64,000 nt of DNA, taken from the NCBI GenBank assembly GCA_031763025.1, contig JASSKH010000014.1, positions 7,616,563-7,680,562 of the forward strand, written 5' to 3'. The position numbers and the translations under genes are program-made. Under the pieces are notes generated by a model. It had not been told where the DNA came from. It made no database searches and saw only the letters and a list, made by a program, of their open reading frames with translations. Positions 47,380 through 60,203 of this stretch are shown in pieces. Source of the DNA: Macrocystis pyrifera. Taxonomy: Eukaryota > Sar > Phaeophyceae > Laminariales > Laminariaceae. Positions within the stretch are counted from its first letter, which is position 1, and each line of letters starts with the position of its first letter.

Positions 47380-49089
47380 TGGAAATTACAGGTTGTATTT
47401 TATTTTTCTTGGTTCGTTCCGTTTGGTTGAATGATTTGGTTTTACTGTACCGCACGCGTATTGTTTTAGGGCCGACATTTTGAGATACGATGGATTTGTT
47501 TTTTTTTGTCAGCGGTCTGTTTTTGATGACTGCTGTATCTTGCCCTCCCCCTGACGCCAACCCCCCCCCCCCCTCCTGCGCGTTGTTGAGGTTGACCTGT
47601 TTATGAGTGAATCAGCGTTTGGTAGGGTATGCGATGAGCGTCAGAGGTAGCTTTGCGGTAGCCTACAGCCGTGCCCGGACGAGTGTAGCTATATTACTGT
47701 GCTGTTTCTTTGCGTTGATATTTTGAGCAGGACATGAGTGACGAGGAGATTTATTTTTGGTCGTGTGATTGATCCCTATTTGATGATCCTCGAAATTAGG
47801 ATATTTAGCACTAAGTCATTTGTGGTAAAATACGAGTACATCTAAATTACGGGTATTTCTATTCAAGTGATTTACGTGTAGATTAATGGTTGATGACATG
47901 ATAGTTGATAGCTGAGTGCGTCATTCTGGAATTCTGTTTTTTTTGTAGTACGAGTATATGATACTGGTACTCGTACGTACATGTACGGCCGCAGCAAGAG
48001 GCGGCAGTACGGAGTGTTTTGTGCGTATGTGATCGATAACAATCTGGCGTACTCCGTCCCGGCATTGTAGCGATGCGAGGGCCTACAGTCATGATAGAAG
48101 AATGGCCATGCATGACATCGAGTACCGAATCCCCTTCCGCTCCCCCAGCTGTTTACATAGCCAAGTACGGGCACAAGGGGGACCATACAGTGTTACACTA
48201 TACCCGTACTGGGTTTCTCAAGTTTAGGGATTTCCTGCATGGCCAAGTACGGGCACAAGGGGGACCACACAGCAGTGTTACACTATACCCGTACTGGGTT
48301 TCTCAAGTTTATGGATTTCCTGAGTTGAGGAATCGATCGTGATTCATGAGTGATGCTTTTTATCCCGTTCCGTTGGGACTGGAAGACTGCTGTAGCAGGA
48401 AAGCTGAAATATTTGGAACTACTATACAACATTATTATACTGAATACGTATCTACGTACGTAACGCGGAATTGAAATCTGTAGTATACTAAAAGTCGACC
48501 GCACTAAACTGGGGCGTTATTTCAGAGACGAAATTATGGGTTTTTGTTGCCATTTGACTGGATTTAGTGTGTCCCCTGTAGAGAGGCTATATCGGATTGG
48601 TGTTTGATTCAGATGGAGAGATAAAAAAAAGCGGGGACTGCAGTACTATATAGATGATGCAAGGATTCGATTGATTGTTTTCTGAGATTTTGAGGAGTTG
48701 CTTTGTGGGCTTTTCTGGGCTTGGCGGGCTTGATCTTTCTGTACAGTCGAGATTTGAGGAGTTGATTTCTGTTTTTCTCCGATTTATTTATTTTTCGGGT
48801 TTTGAGCAGCTGTTCTTCTTGTGGTACTATTTTCTGAGATATGAAGATCAAGTTTCTTTCTTTGTGAGATTTGAGACTTTGATATTTGTGTTTGTGATAT
48901 TCTGATTTGAGGCATTGGTGGTCTTGACATATACTTATCGTTGAGTACAATACCTTGGATTTGGATTTTGGGTGATCGCGGTCTATCATCATGGGTTGGT
49001 ACTTTATCATGAGCGATGTGTGGTGATCCCATTCACCAAGCAGCCAAGTAGAGAGCAGAGGGGCTGTTCGGAGTGCTCACGTACTTGGT
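47380..49089. other. Gene-poor stretch, no recognised gene
   Basis: AT-rich sequence with poly-T, C-run and G-run tracts and frames below about 135 aa. Region 48,670-48,910 has a loosely repetitive TGAG.TTTGAGGAGTTG pattern. One short tandem repeat is listed separately. Confidence 0.4.
48160..48327. repeat. Tandem duplication, about 82-bp unit
   Basis: GCCAAGTACGGGCACAAGGG, the following TGTTACACTATACCCGTACT and GGGTTTCTCAAGTTTA occur twice in a row. The second unit has a 3-nt insertion (CAG). Confidence 0.85.
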
Positions 49090-52000
49090 GTATGGATCAA
49101 TGGGAATGACTAGGATTGGGGACTCACAGGGGACGTTTAAGCCCATCCCCCTGTAGCGAGGTACGTGCAAAAATGGCGTTCATTGTGTGTAGGCGTTACT
49201 GACCGGGGATAACATAACTGAACACCCAGAGTGCGCACTTCATTCGGGGACTGGAGACGAAGCCGGACCGCTACAGGCGCCAATGGTTGCTCTATGGGTG
49301 CTCTGCTGCTGCTCCTTCTGCTGTGCCCAGCAGATCAGGCCCTGAAAGGTTTGGACGCGAAAAATCGAGAGCATTTTGCATACCATTTTTCGGGGTGAAG
49401 AATGCCCGATCTATCGGAGTCGTTGCTGTTACTATCCTATCCACGAGTGCAGTACCCGATCCCGTTCGCCGTTTGCTTCGCGTGCTCATAGCCAGGACGT
49501 CTTGTTAATTGGCGCAAGTTTCCGTTTGAGAAACGATCCTCCACACGATGCAAACTTGATATCTGCTTGAACGTTTTGTTCCAATTGCGATATCCCAACG
49601 AGATGCGGCCCACAACCCACAACCCACAACATTCAAAATTCAAAATTCGCATTTCATCACTGACCGACACCTGTGCCTGTTATTGCCACGTATACTGCCT
49701 GTATGTCCCCGTACCGTACAGCAGTACGTATTCGTGTACCAGGTATACTTCATAGATCACAGGGTCTATTGCTATACGTACCAGGGGTATGTAGCAGCAG
49801 CTGCTTGACGGCTGAACCGAATTCTCGTGGACGACAAGATCGAACCGGTACCTGAAGGCGGCCAGTTTTTGGAGATGTCACAGGACGCCCTGGCCAGGGT
49901 TTTTGGGACGACGCTGCAGAGACAGAGAGGGGAGCAGCTTCATCAGTGAAAGCTTCCGCTCTGAGGGCGACGGCTACGACAGAGGGGCCCGTAGAAGGTG
50001 GGTCCCGTTGGACTCGTATTACAGCAGCAGTAGTGCTGTTCGACTGGCGTGGACGCCGCAGGTGGCAACAACAGCAGCAGTAGTCCGCATATTTTATTTC
50101 TGAGGTAGCAAGATGTAGTACGAGTACGAGAGATAGAGGACTTCGTTTGTCTCTACAGAGTATTGTCCCTGTAAAAGCTGAACCCGCCGCGTTTTTGACG
50201 ACAGACTTGGAAAAAACACCGGGCCGGTCATCCGGTCATCGATTTACACACCAAGGATCTACCAGAGGGTAAATCTTTCAGGGCAGATATAAGCCTGATC
50301 TGTAGTACCCAGCTCATGTTGGCGGGTGAGAGCCGTGTAACCTGCCTGCTTGATCTACGAGTACGAAACGTTTCCTGTTTGGGATCTGTACTGTACAGAT
50401 CTTCCCCAACATATCATAGCGGTACGACCTAAATCATCTACTGCTACAAGAGGTCGTGATCTATCCGACTTATATTTTTTTTAAAGCACATGACGGCCAC
50501 AAGCAGTAATAAGAAACCAAGCCGAGATCTATAACGTACTGAATTTATCGTAGAACGCGCCCTCTTTTCCAGGCTGAGCAGATTCCCTGTTTGTTAAAAG
50601 GTGGTTATTACCTCACTTGGAGTTACATGATGTGCACACAGATAATTTGCGCGAGTACAGTATGACATGAAAGGGACTTGAGAGGGTAAAGATATCAACA
50701 GAAAAAATCACGATTGTATAAAGTGAAACCAGGTATATCGACAAAGTCAACCAGCCCGGGTCGCTGGGGTAGGTGTGCGACACCTGTTTAGACTGGTGAT
50801 ACTGTGAGGATAACAGGGTGGGAGACAGATTGTATCTTGGCAAGTTTGCAAACTCTAGCTTAGACGCTTGGAAAGGTCTCAATGAAAACTCGTAATTTTG
50901 ATTTGTACTATTAATACAGCCGTAGTATACGGCAGTACCGGCCCTCTGATATGAAACGGATAAATTGGTTCAAAGCCATTGATACATTATTCATTTGAGA
51001 AGCGTGTGCCTTGCACAAACTTCGGTATATAGCATATACCAGGTATCGAGTTTCTTACTTCTCGCTTTTTTGAGGTCAAGTTTCTTGTGGTGCTCTTTGC
51101 GAGGGGGGCGGTAGTGTCGATGCCAGGGGGCCCCAAAAGCCCAAAGGGTTGTCGAACATCAATTAATTGTGCGCGTCTTACGTATCGCGCATTTTTCAAA
51201 GTTGAGTATCAATCACTATTTCAGTCGTACTCACAGCTAGCTGACGTATTCGTTTCCCCCCGAGCAAGTCTGAGTAGCCGAATAACCAACGACCACGCTG
51301 CGTGTCACAGCTCGTTTACGTATTCTCGTTATAGAAGACGGACGACAGCATCTCCAACAGCGAGTACACGAGTACCCGGGGAGGAAAATGAAACGCGCTT
51401 CGTGCCAAGTGCTACTCGTATCCGTGAAAATTGTTTGGGAGACGGGTATTAGTCGCGAGTACCCGGGTAACCGGTCAAAGAGATACACCTCTACTGCATG
51501 AAGTTTTTTTTCATGGACCACTACATATTGTATTAATAGTATATGCTAGCAACACGGCCGTGGTTTTCTGTAACCCAATATCCCGCATCGGTAAATTGAT
51601 AAACTATCGCTGCATTAGTATTGCCATCTCAGTCATCCGGGGGGGGAAATAGATACAGTTGACACGCTCCCGTACATGGACCAAACTACCTCTGCGACGG
51701 TCCCTGATGCCCACCTACCCCACCCCTCCCTCCCCCTTGCCTGCACACCCTTCCCTTCCCCTTTCCCTCCCTCCCCTTTTGGCTTCGCTGTAACGTTTCC
51801 AGAGGGTCATGGAGGCACCCGAGTTCAATCGAACTCTAACGCGCGAGAAAACCCTCTGGCGACGCCGAGAGTGTTTCCAAGTCAAATAGGGACAGCCCAT
51901 CTACCAAGAAAAGCAAGACCTCATGGCTTATGTTTTGACCTTGGCATGATTCATGTGTTTTATTGGCTTGCCCGCACGTGGTTTTGCAGTGTTTCGAATA

Positions 52001-53582
52001 TGATGCAAGCAAAAACAATCTAAGTAAGTATTCAACACGAACTACTTGACTCGGTTGGCGCAATCTCAGCTTCCATTGTGTTTGCTGTTCTGAGGTCTAC
52101 TATGTGGATCGGGGGGGGGGGGGGGGGGCGACGGAGCACCGTTCCTACTCCTAATAGAGACACCTCCAACAATTGGGCGCTCATTACGTTGTTTCCATAT
52201 ATTACATAAAAACGTTTTGGTAATCTTATCCCCTTCCTGTTTGGCCGCCTGTGGATGGGGGGGGGGGAGGGTTACTGGGTTAGCGTTGGAGGGGGGGGGG
52301 GGTTAGGCGTGGCGTACATAAAAGAATGACCTCTACGTATTACCCTGAATGCTCGGTTGACGTTGCGTCATTGCTTGCAATGATGAAGGTACACTGCTTG
52401 GCTCGGTGGATGTGTATTGGCTTGCAAGTCTTGTTAGTTTTTGTCCTGAGTGTTCTATCGGTGAGAGGAGGGGTGTAACTGATTTTGTCTTACGCGCACG
52501 AGGTTTGCATCAACTTGCGTACGGTACAAAACCAATGAAATCAACTATTTTCACATGAAATGGTTGTCTCGGTTGATGCGCTTTCGGCTTCCGACACCTT
52601 GTAGGTAGTTGTATTTGTTGGTATGGGATTTCATGGCGGGGTCGCGGGTTACTGAGGGGAAGCAGGTGAAATTATACATAATACACGAACAGCAGTGTTG
52701 GTTTGTATGCTTGCCTGATGTATCAGCATTGTATCAAATTATGCAGTTGAACTGCTTGGATCAGTTGGTGTGTTTTCGTTTTGCAGGGTGGTGTATTTTC
52801 GCGGGCTATTTTTTTTTTTCATCAGTGAGGAAGTGGGGGGGGGGAGAAAAAAAAAAAAACTACGAGGGACTATTTGTACGCTTGGCTGAACGTAGCGTCA
52901 TAGTTTTCCATGCTTCGGTTGTAGTAGATATTTAAAGCATCACGGCGAGTCGCAAGGTTTATTAGTTATGAACGCGGTCTCACTATACATATGTGGGGGG
53001 TTGCGGTTGTGACCACACTGTTGCACTTGGCTGGATTGATACACATAGTTCCTTGGTGGGTTCCTCGTGCGATATTTTGTCGCGGAAGTAACAGTCGTTC
53101 TGTTTTACATATACATTATCCTGTCATGTGATGCCGAAAAACGCAGTGTCTGGCAGTCTCGAGAAAAAACCCAAGTATTGATGCACGTTCGTTTTTTTTC
53201 CCCCCAACCTTACGTGTGTCAAAAGTAACATCAAGAGCGGTACATCAGGTTAATGTGGTGCCGAATCGTTTGTTTCCTGCCTACTACGCTAAACACCGTC
53301 CTGACTACGGTCGAAAATACACATACAGAATCAAATTAAGGAGCGCGTACTTTCGTAAATTATTATTTCTGCATTACAATGAGTCCACACAAAGCGTCAC
53401 AATTTTCGCACGGTACTCTCGGCAATTGTACGGAAGCCGAGCCATATCACAGAAGCCAGATCAGTCATCCCATACAATGTGCTATCGACTCGTGCAGTAC
53501 ACACAAACAGAGTAACATATATCAATCACTAATATGAATCCACTCTACCTCATGCCCACCAGATGGGCATACAGAAGCTTAC

Positions 53583-53584
<2 letters not shown>

Positions 53585-53648
<64 letters not shown>
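53585..53648 (+). repeat. 64-nt uninterrupted poly(G) run
   Basis: G at every position from 53,585 to 53,648. The homologous place in copy 1 (about 13,019-13,038) has only short G runs broken by T and A. It is a strong candidate for G-quadruplex structure and for length variability. The 65- to 77-aa Pro-rich and 113-aa Gly-rich frames here are translations of the run. Confidence 0.85.
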
Positions 53649-53654
<6 letters not shown>

Positions 53655-54098
53655 AATTGAAGAAGAGGCCTGTTGAATGTCGTATCTTTGGCACTGCCCC
53701 GCCAAATTTCTCCACTCTTTCCCTCGATCCTCTTCCAGCCAATTGTATTGGCGACCACGGCGTTCGATCTGATTTCGAGGCAAGACCCGCTATCTATTAT
53801 GCACGACGAAACGAAAATTCAGCACCACAGTTTAATCTTCGAATAAACAACACGGTCAAAATTACCCTCAAATAACAAGCGCCACATATTACTGCGAGGG
53901 TTCGGGGGAGGGGGAGGGGCACCCGAAAATTTACAAGCAAGGCAACAGCGACAAAATCAGGGGGGTTGAAAACACGACTGCACCGACCATCACAAACCAC
54001 CTCGCCGTTATGAGCGATAGTGGCGTCAACAAAAATATTCGTGCCCATCACCACCTACTGCTGTACACGACGGCAAATATTAACCAGATCGAAGACAG

Positions 54099-54353
54099 CT
54101 AGTCCGTTTTCTCGTCGACAACGACTTCTCCAGTACCGGCCGCAATTTCCACTGCCGCGGCATTGGTCGTGCCTTCATCAGCCTCCGAATCGGTAACCCG
54201 GCCAATACCCGGTGCCATTTGGCGCAACAACAATTGTAGACCCGATTTCTTAAGAGAGGGTGGCGGTTTGACGCCACACTTCAAAATGTACTCCCGAAAG
54301 TGAGCAGCAGTCAAAATTTGACAGGACGAACCTTTGTACCATGGCCAGACCAA
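54099..54353 (-). CDS. Candidate C-terminal exon with SAP-like helix pair, DNA transposon copy 2
   Basis: Same frame and stop as 13,491-13,706: AAHFREYILKCGVKPPPSLK, KSGLQLLLRQMAPGIG, acidic tail ending VVVDEKTD. Here the frame is open further upstream (to WPWYKGSS). The neighbouring minus frame to 54,540 again has EGVKAKCQGRK and LPAERQVIARV. Conserved frame in two diverged copies supports past coding; the function guess (DNA binding by a transposase) is inference. Confidence 0.38.
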   Translation of the reverse strand: MVWPWYKGSSCQILTAAHFREYILKCGVKPPPSLKKSGLQLLLRQMAPGIGRVTDSEADEGTTNAAAVEIAAGTGEVVVDEKTD

Positions 54354-57300
54354 GGTTCGTAGCTACCGGCGCCAGAAAGCTCTTGCGCCCCTGACATTTT
54401 GCCTTAACTCCTTCGGTCACTCGTGCAATGACCTGCCTTTCCGCGGGGAGCCTGTCGATAATTGCTTCCACCAGTTGGGCATGGCTCTGTATCACAATAG
54501 GACAATATATACCTGGTACAAAAAAGAGAAAAGACAACATTAACAGCGCAGTTGAATACCCCGACTTTCTGTGAACGAGTTGTCGTGGCTGTAAAAAGCT
54601 ATGTCAACCGGAGCGCAAAGTGTCAGCAAACAAACATATTTCTGTGCAGTCGTCACAAGCCGTAGTCTAAGTATTCACAAAAAAGACGTAATCACGTCGT
54701 CTACCGTAATAATGATGGTCAACGCCACGCCAGGAGTAAAACAATGGGGCGCCTCTGCAGCGAAAACCACACTAATATAGAGAAAAACAACGGACTCTTC
54801 TTGACGAAAAATGCCCCGGCGACACAGCAGACGCCCCCTACCCACCCCTTGCCCCTTCAAATTATTGGGGTAAACGCCACGGGGTCAAGTGGGGATGTCG
54901 TAGCAGGAAGGGAAATGGAGCCGTTTCCGATGAAAGAAAAGAGGGGTGATATGCATAGAAATGTTGACATGCCCTGATACATGTTGATGCATGCTTCATG
55001 CATCACCAAAACTATGGTAACGGACGAGTTTGAGTGGTCATCACTACTGCTCGGTAGTAGTAGTAGTAACGTCGTTTCGGATCGTCACAGCTATGCCGGT
55101 TTCAGTCTTGAACGCGGGACAACGGTTCTATCGTGCGTCTCCCGGCCGCTCGCGGCACCGCGGCCGTTCCACGGTCACTCCATTCGGCAGCCCTCCGTGT
55201 CCCCGCCGAAGGAATTGGCGAACGGGGGGCGTAGGAAGGCGCCATCCCGGGGGGCGGGTCGCTCTCCCCGGCATGGCGGAGTATGGAAAAATAAACGGAA
55301 CTCACAGTACAATACAGGAACAAGCGCGATATGAACCAGCATGTCTACTGTCGTACGTACTGATGTAGTACATGGTGGGTGAGTTGGTGCGTGGGTTGGT
55401 TAGCATGTGGGCGAGTGGGTTCGTGGCTTTGGGTAGTTGCCGTATTTTTACTGTTTCGTTTACTCCACTTGTGCTTCCACCACTGGACCATGGTGCTGCT
55501 ACGTATGAACTGGGCACTCATCTACTGCTGCACCCACTGCTGTACTGCTGTAGTACATGGCGGTTGGGTGGATGAGTTGGTGGGCGGATGAGTTGGTGGG
55601 TGAATGGGTCGATGGGTCAATCGGTGGGTGGGTGGGTGAGTGGATTGGTGAAGGGGTGAGTGGCTTCGTGAATATGTGCGGCGGCCGTGCTATTTTTTTT
55701 TGTAGTTGTGTTTTGTTCGCTGGATATGCTGCCACTATACCCGACCCGCTGGCATACTGCAGCATACCACTACAGTACGCGTAGTGCTTCCAAACTACGC
55801 CCCGACCGCATGGTAAATGCCCCGGGCCGCCTTTTCACGCTCGGAATATCACAAGCTCGAAAGAAAATCACGCCCCCTGAGGCGTCCACTATCGTATTAC
55901 GGTACCTTCGTATGCGCCTTTCCCTCTCGATCATCCGGACCGGCTTCCAACGCTTTGGTCTCCGTCTCCGGTTCCCAACCATCCGAAGGGGCGCCCTGCT
56001 GTTCGGCAAGAGCTGCACGCACTCTTCTCCCTCTCATCCTTACTCATCGTCATGGATAATTATAGTATCTGCAAGAAAAACATCAAGAGGTAGCGAAGGG
56101 GTTGCTTCTCCGCTAATGAGAATATAGAGGCATTTCGACGTACGTTAGCCAATCGTAGAGGTTACGGTTGGCATGCCCCCCGTAAGGATAAGACTTCGTA
56201 ACCGACGACGTCGCGCGCAGTCCTTCGATGGTCAAACGAGTACCGGATCACAGATTGCGTATCACGACTAACCTCTGACCCCGTCGTCCTCGCTGACCCC
56301 GTCGTCCCCGCCGTCCTGTTGAACCATGCACTTCGCTTCGTCGGTTTCTGCAGCGTCCTGTGATCACAGTGGGAACGGCATTGAAGGAGTTTATCTTAAT
56401 TTGACAAAACGGCTTGCAACGTTATCTGCAGGCGCGGATCAATGGGTCTTGACTCCACCATAAACCAACCTTGCGCACCCTGGACAGACCATCCATTCCC
56501 AGTTCATGCTCTACTGTAGTTCTTTCAAGGCAGATCTATTCCCAATCTTGTAATATCTACCTCATATAGCTGGGCCCTTGCTATAACATCTGCACGAGGG
56601 GAGTAGCACATGTTTCCTGGGTTGGATCTGTGCAATGCAGATCCTGCTAAACCTATCACGACGACAGATGAGGAACTAGATGAACTACTGCTGTAGATAG
56701 ATCATGATCAGTCCGAGGTGTGAAAAGTTGCACTCGACCTATCGATACACGACACTCACCGTCTCCAAACGCACGTCACTAGAACGATGAGCCGACCTCC
56801 TTTTTTTGCCTTCCCCCCGTGTGAACTCATTCCATCCACACACAGTCACTCCGTCGTCTCGCGCCCAAGGTTATCTCCAGCCCGGTATGTAGGATATCTG
56901 TGATATCCACGTACAATTAGTCGGTCGAGTCGTGGTTCCACATACGGTTAACGACACGCAGTTGCGACATCGCGCGAAAAAGTATATACATTAACGCGCC
57001 ACCACAACCTCGAAGTGCCCTTCAGCTGCTGCTGTGGTTTGATTTGTTCCGTAGAGACAGAAGGATGACATCTCATCAGCACGTACATATCTGGTACTCG
57101 TCCGAACTCGCACGAGTTTTGCTCGGTGCTGGTGAGTTTGTACTGCTGTTGTAGTTGAACATGCGGTAAGTTACGATTTTGAACATCATGCCTAATTTTG
57201 AGGACAACGTCTACGTCCTGGTTACAGTCGTTTGCCGAAAAAATGGCTGGAGAACATCCAGCAATAGGCTAGCTGTCATAACCAAGAAGAAACGGCGAAC

Positions 57301-57640
57301 GGGAACGTCAATTGGCGAAGTGCGGTGGCCTGGCGTCCAAACGAAGTTGCTTCATGGCCTTGCGGCCGACGTAGCATTTTTTCGATTTTCTTCGCTCACC
57401 TTGAACGATATCCACGAATTCTTCGTGGATGACGTCGCCGACGTGGTGCTGGATGGTTCCTGACTCTTTGTGGGCGCTGCGGTGGCCTGCTTCGCTGTCG
57501 CCGGTGCGATATGTGTGCAGCCCTAAGGGATTTCATAAAATCCCAGAGGCGTGTTTTTTTTACACGTAGTTGGCTGAAAGCATTCCTTACCAAAAATCTT
57601 GAGTGAGTCCCCAATCCTAGTCATTCCCATTGGTATGGAT

Positions 57641-60133
57641 TCATGTGTAACGGTATTTTTTTTGGGAGTTCCACACAGGAGATATGCGTGTTTCTGTGTG
57701 GAACGGTCAGTGGGTTGGGACGTATCTTATCCGCCGCTTTCTCACTTCTTCTTCTTGTTCTACTTCTTCTTCTTCTTGTTGTGTGTGTACTTCATGTTCT
57801 CCCCCTTTCTTCCTTGTCTTGTGTATTCTCAGCGATAATATATACAAAAGGTTCCCCTCCGGGAGGTGCCGTATTAATAGGGGAGTGGCGAAAGAGCGAA
57901 ATAATTATACTCGTATGAAACCTTGCACACTTTTTTTAGAAGTAGCACCTGCACCCACCCATCATTTTAACGTGAAGAACACACACAGCATATTTTGAGG
58001 ACAGGCTATATTATACTGCTGATCGCGGAATTAGTGTGGGATCATTAATTACTACAATAATAATATATAACAGGGTATATCGGTAAGTTGAGGTATATTG
58101 ATCCAGCTGACTCGCGGCGATTAATTCGTAAGTACATAAACGTTGCGCGAGGTCGAGGTTGCGCCATAATACTTTGTGACCGGCTGAGTAATAAAAGGTG
58201 CAGCACATACATACTTACATACATACTGGTACTACAATATATATTTGTTCCCCCAAAATAAAAGTTTCTTGGTGCTCAGGGTATAATATCAAGGGTTCAC
58301 ATTTAAATGCTCGAGAACAAATCGTAGTCCGAGTACTGAGAGTATTGTAATACAGGCGGCAAAACTATACTGCGAGTACTGAGAAGGCCCAAATACTGAG
58401 AGTAATGAGAGTGTGAGCAGTACCGAACCCCGAGAATACAGGTTGCTTAAAGTATGTGTACCCGCAGTAGTATCGAAACACGACATAATAAACACTTGGG
58501 GTAAAGGCAATATATGCGCACAGTACACAGAACCTCGAGATACTGAAAGCATTCGCAGTCATGCATAATATTATATCGAAATACTGGCAGACTGCTTTGA
58601 GTGCTCAAGTTGTCTCCAGCGAAAGTATTAAGTATACTGGGCATATATTGAGGGTATTTCATCACTGCGAGTACTGAGTCTCGCAGAAGAAGCAGCAGTA
58701 CGAACACTACCAATGGACGAAATACTGCTATAGACTAGTACTTACTGGTATACTTGTAGTACCCGCGGTACATAACCCCGAGATACTTGAAGCACAACAG
58801 GCGGTATCCATGCCAGCAGCAGTAGCGAACCCCGCATTAGTGCGAGCCCGAAGAAAGTATACGCAGTAGTATCTACAGAACCTCAAAATATACTGCAAGT
58901 ACTCGCAGTATCTCGAGTACGAAAACCCCGAAATACTGCGAGTGTACGAAGTACCTACGGTAATAGCAGCAGTATTTTCTCGAACATACTTTGCTTTACT
59001 CCCAAGTATTCGGAGTAGCTGTGAAATGTTGAGGTATGAACGCACGCCACACGCAAGCGCGCCGCCCAAACTCTTTAATTTCGGCTAAAACACACAAGTA
59101 ACATGTATGTACTCTATCATATTACGAGTATACGTTCAGAAAAGCAAGGTGTGGAAGAATGTATTATTATTACTGTAGTACTCTGTTGTAGTTCTGGTAC
59201 AAAAATAGTCAAAAGGATGGTGCGAGTCGAACCTCGGAAACGAAAATGTTATCCAGCAAGTGCAGTTTAAACCTATACGCTAGAACAGCGCTCGTACAAC
59301 TGGCATGTCGTGTTTTTTACGCAATCTAAAACACTTTGCACGATCTCCTACAGCAGTAGAGTAGCTTGTACAGGTACGACTGCATATTCAGCAGTACTGC
59401 TGTAAAATGCAACGCGAGGAACGTACGTGTACTGATCCCCTTTCAGCTGGCTCTAGGATCTATCGATCAGCAATGTAGGAGACAGGCTGCTGCTGGGCAG
59501 CAGGGTTGGTTGTGGTGCTGTAGGAAGCTGGAGGTAAGCACGCTCTGTGCACTGCTGTGGGTATTGTTCTCTAGGCGGTGGTCCGTGCTCCGTGACAACC
59601 CAAAAAAAATGAATTTATGGGATATTTTTATACGTCATCCTGGGTACATACGGATAAAAAAATATATGGCAGACGATGGAATGCGGACGACAGGCTCCGA
59701 CAGACACAACCAACCACAGCAACACTGCGCATCTGGGCGTGTCGAACGCGCACGGCGTGTGGGCGGCAGCGTTAGAACGATGGGATCTGTGCATGTTTTC
59801 TGTTGTGTTCCTGGTATATGCCTGAGCTGTGTGTGCTCACAGCTCTCATGAGAGCCGGGGGGAGAAAACAGAGAGCATGACAATGTACCGATATACGTAC
59901 GTACAAAATAAGGCCTCTTTACCGAAACCAGGGAAATCGTCTTATCCACTCCCGCCGGAAAAAAAACTTTAAGCGCCTGCCACGCGCTTCAGAGTGCACG
60001 GATCGCGCCGAGACCTAGACCAATGTGTCCGGCAGGGCTTCCCGTGTCCGTGTACTTACTGTTTTGCCTACAAGTGCTCGTGCGAAGAGAAAAGTTGGCA
60101 AAAGTACGAAAATTTGACAAATATACGTATACA
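57641..60133. other. Gene-poor stretch, no recognised gene
   Basis: A CT-rich tract (57,745-57,790) is followed by AT-rich sequence. Frames reach 161 aa (59,366-59,851, plus) without any recognised domain. The degenerate repeat at 58,300-59,000 is listed separately. A box-B-like GGTTCGACTC on the minus strand near 59,230 lacks a foldable tRNA. Confidence 0.4.
58300..59000. repeat. Degenerate TACTG/GAGTACT low-complexity tract
   Basis: Motifs such as GAGTACTGAGA, AATACTGCGAGTAC, ACCCCGAGATACT and GCAGTAGTATC recur every 20-40 bases without a fixed period. It looks like an old, scrambled minisatellite. Confidence 0.55.
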
Positions 60134-60203
60134 TATATACCCTGGAGGGGCTTCTACGAACTGACTCAGGCTTGGCCTATCATATCAGTGAGTGCATCGA
60201 ACA
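60134..60203 (+). repeat. 70-bp direct repeat, right copy
   Basis: Second copy of 45,648-45,717 (69 of 70 bases). Immediately to the right macrorepeat C4 begins at AAATAGTCTTCCAAGCTGC, missing the hairpin and about 500 bp that precede this point in C1-C3. Confidence 0.85.

Larger units (their letters stand above)
49098..57632. mobile_element. hAT-like DNA transposon, copy 2 (8,535 bp)
   Basis: Perfect 30-bp inverted termini start CAATGGGAATGACTAGGATT at 49,098 and mirror at 57,632, flanked by the 8-bp duplication GTATGGAT (49,090-49,097 and 57,633-57,640). It is homologous to 9,511-17,124 along its length and about 0.9 kb longer. Extra or expanded parts include G-rich tracts near 52,113 and 52,257, a segment around 52,440-52,960 and the 64-nt G run. 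As in copy 1, no complete transposase is readable. The two TIR sets differ at positions 6, 16 and 17, each changed at both ends. Confidence 0.87.

Noticed and set aside
53534..53875. Gly-rich or Pro-rich short protein
   Set aside because: Translation of the 64-nt G run.
59222..59300. tRNA gene on the minus strand (GGTTCGACTC box B, TTTT downstream)
   Set aside because: The T-stem does not pair and no acceptor or anticodon stem could be folded; at most a relic.
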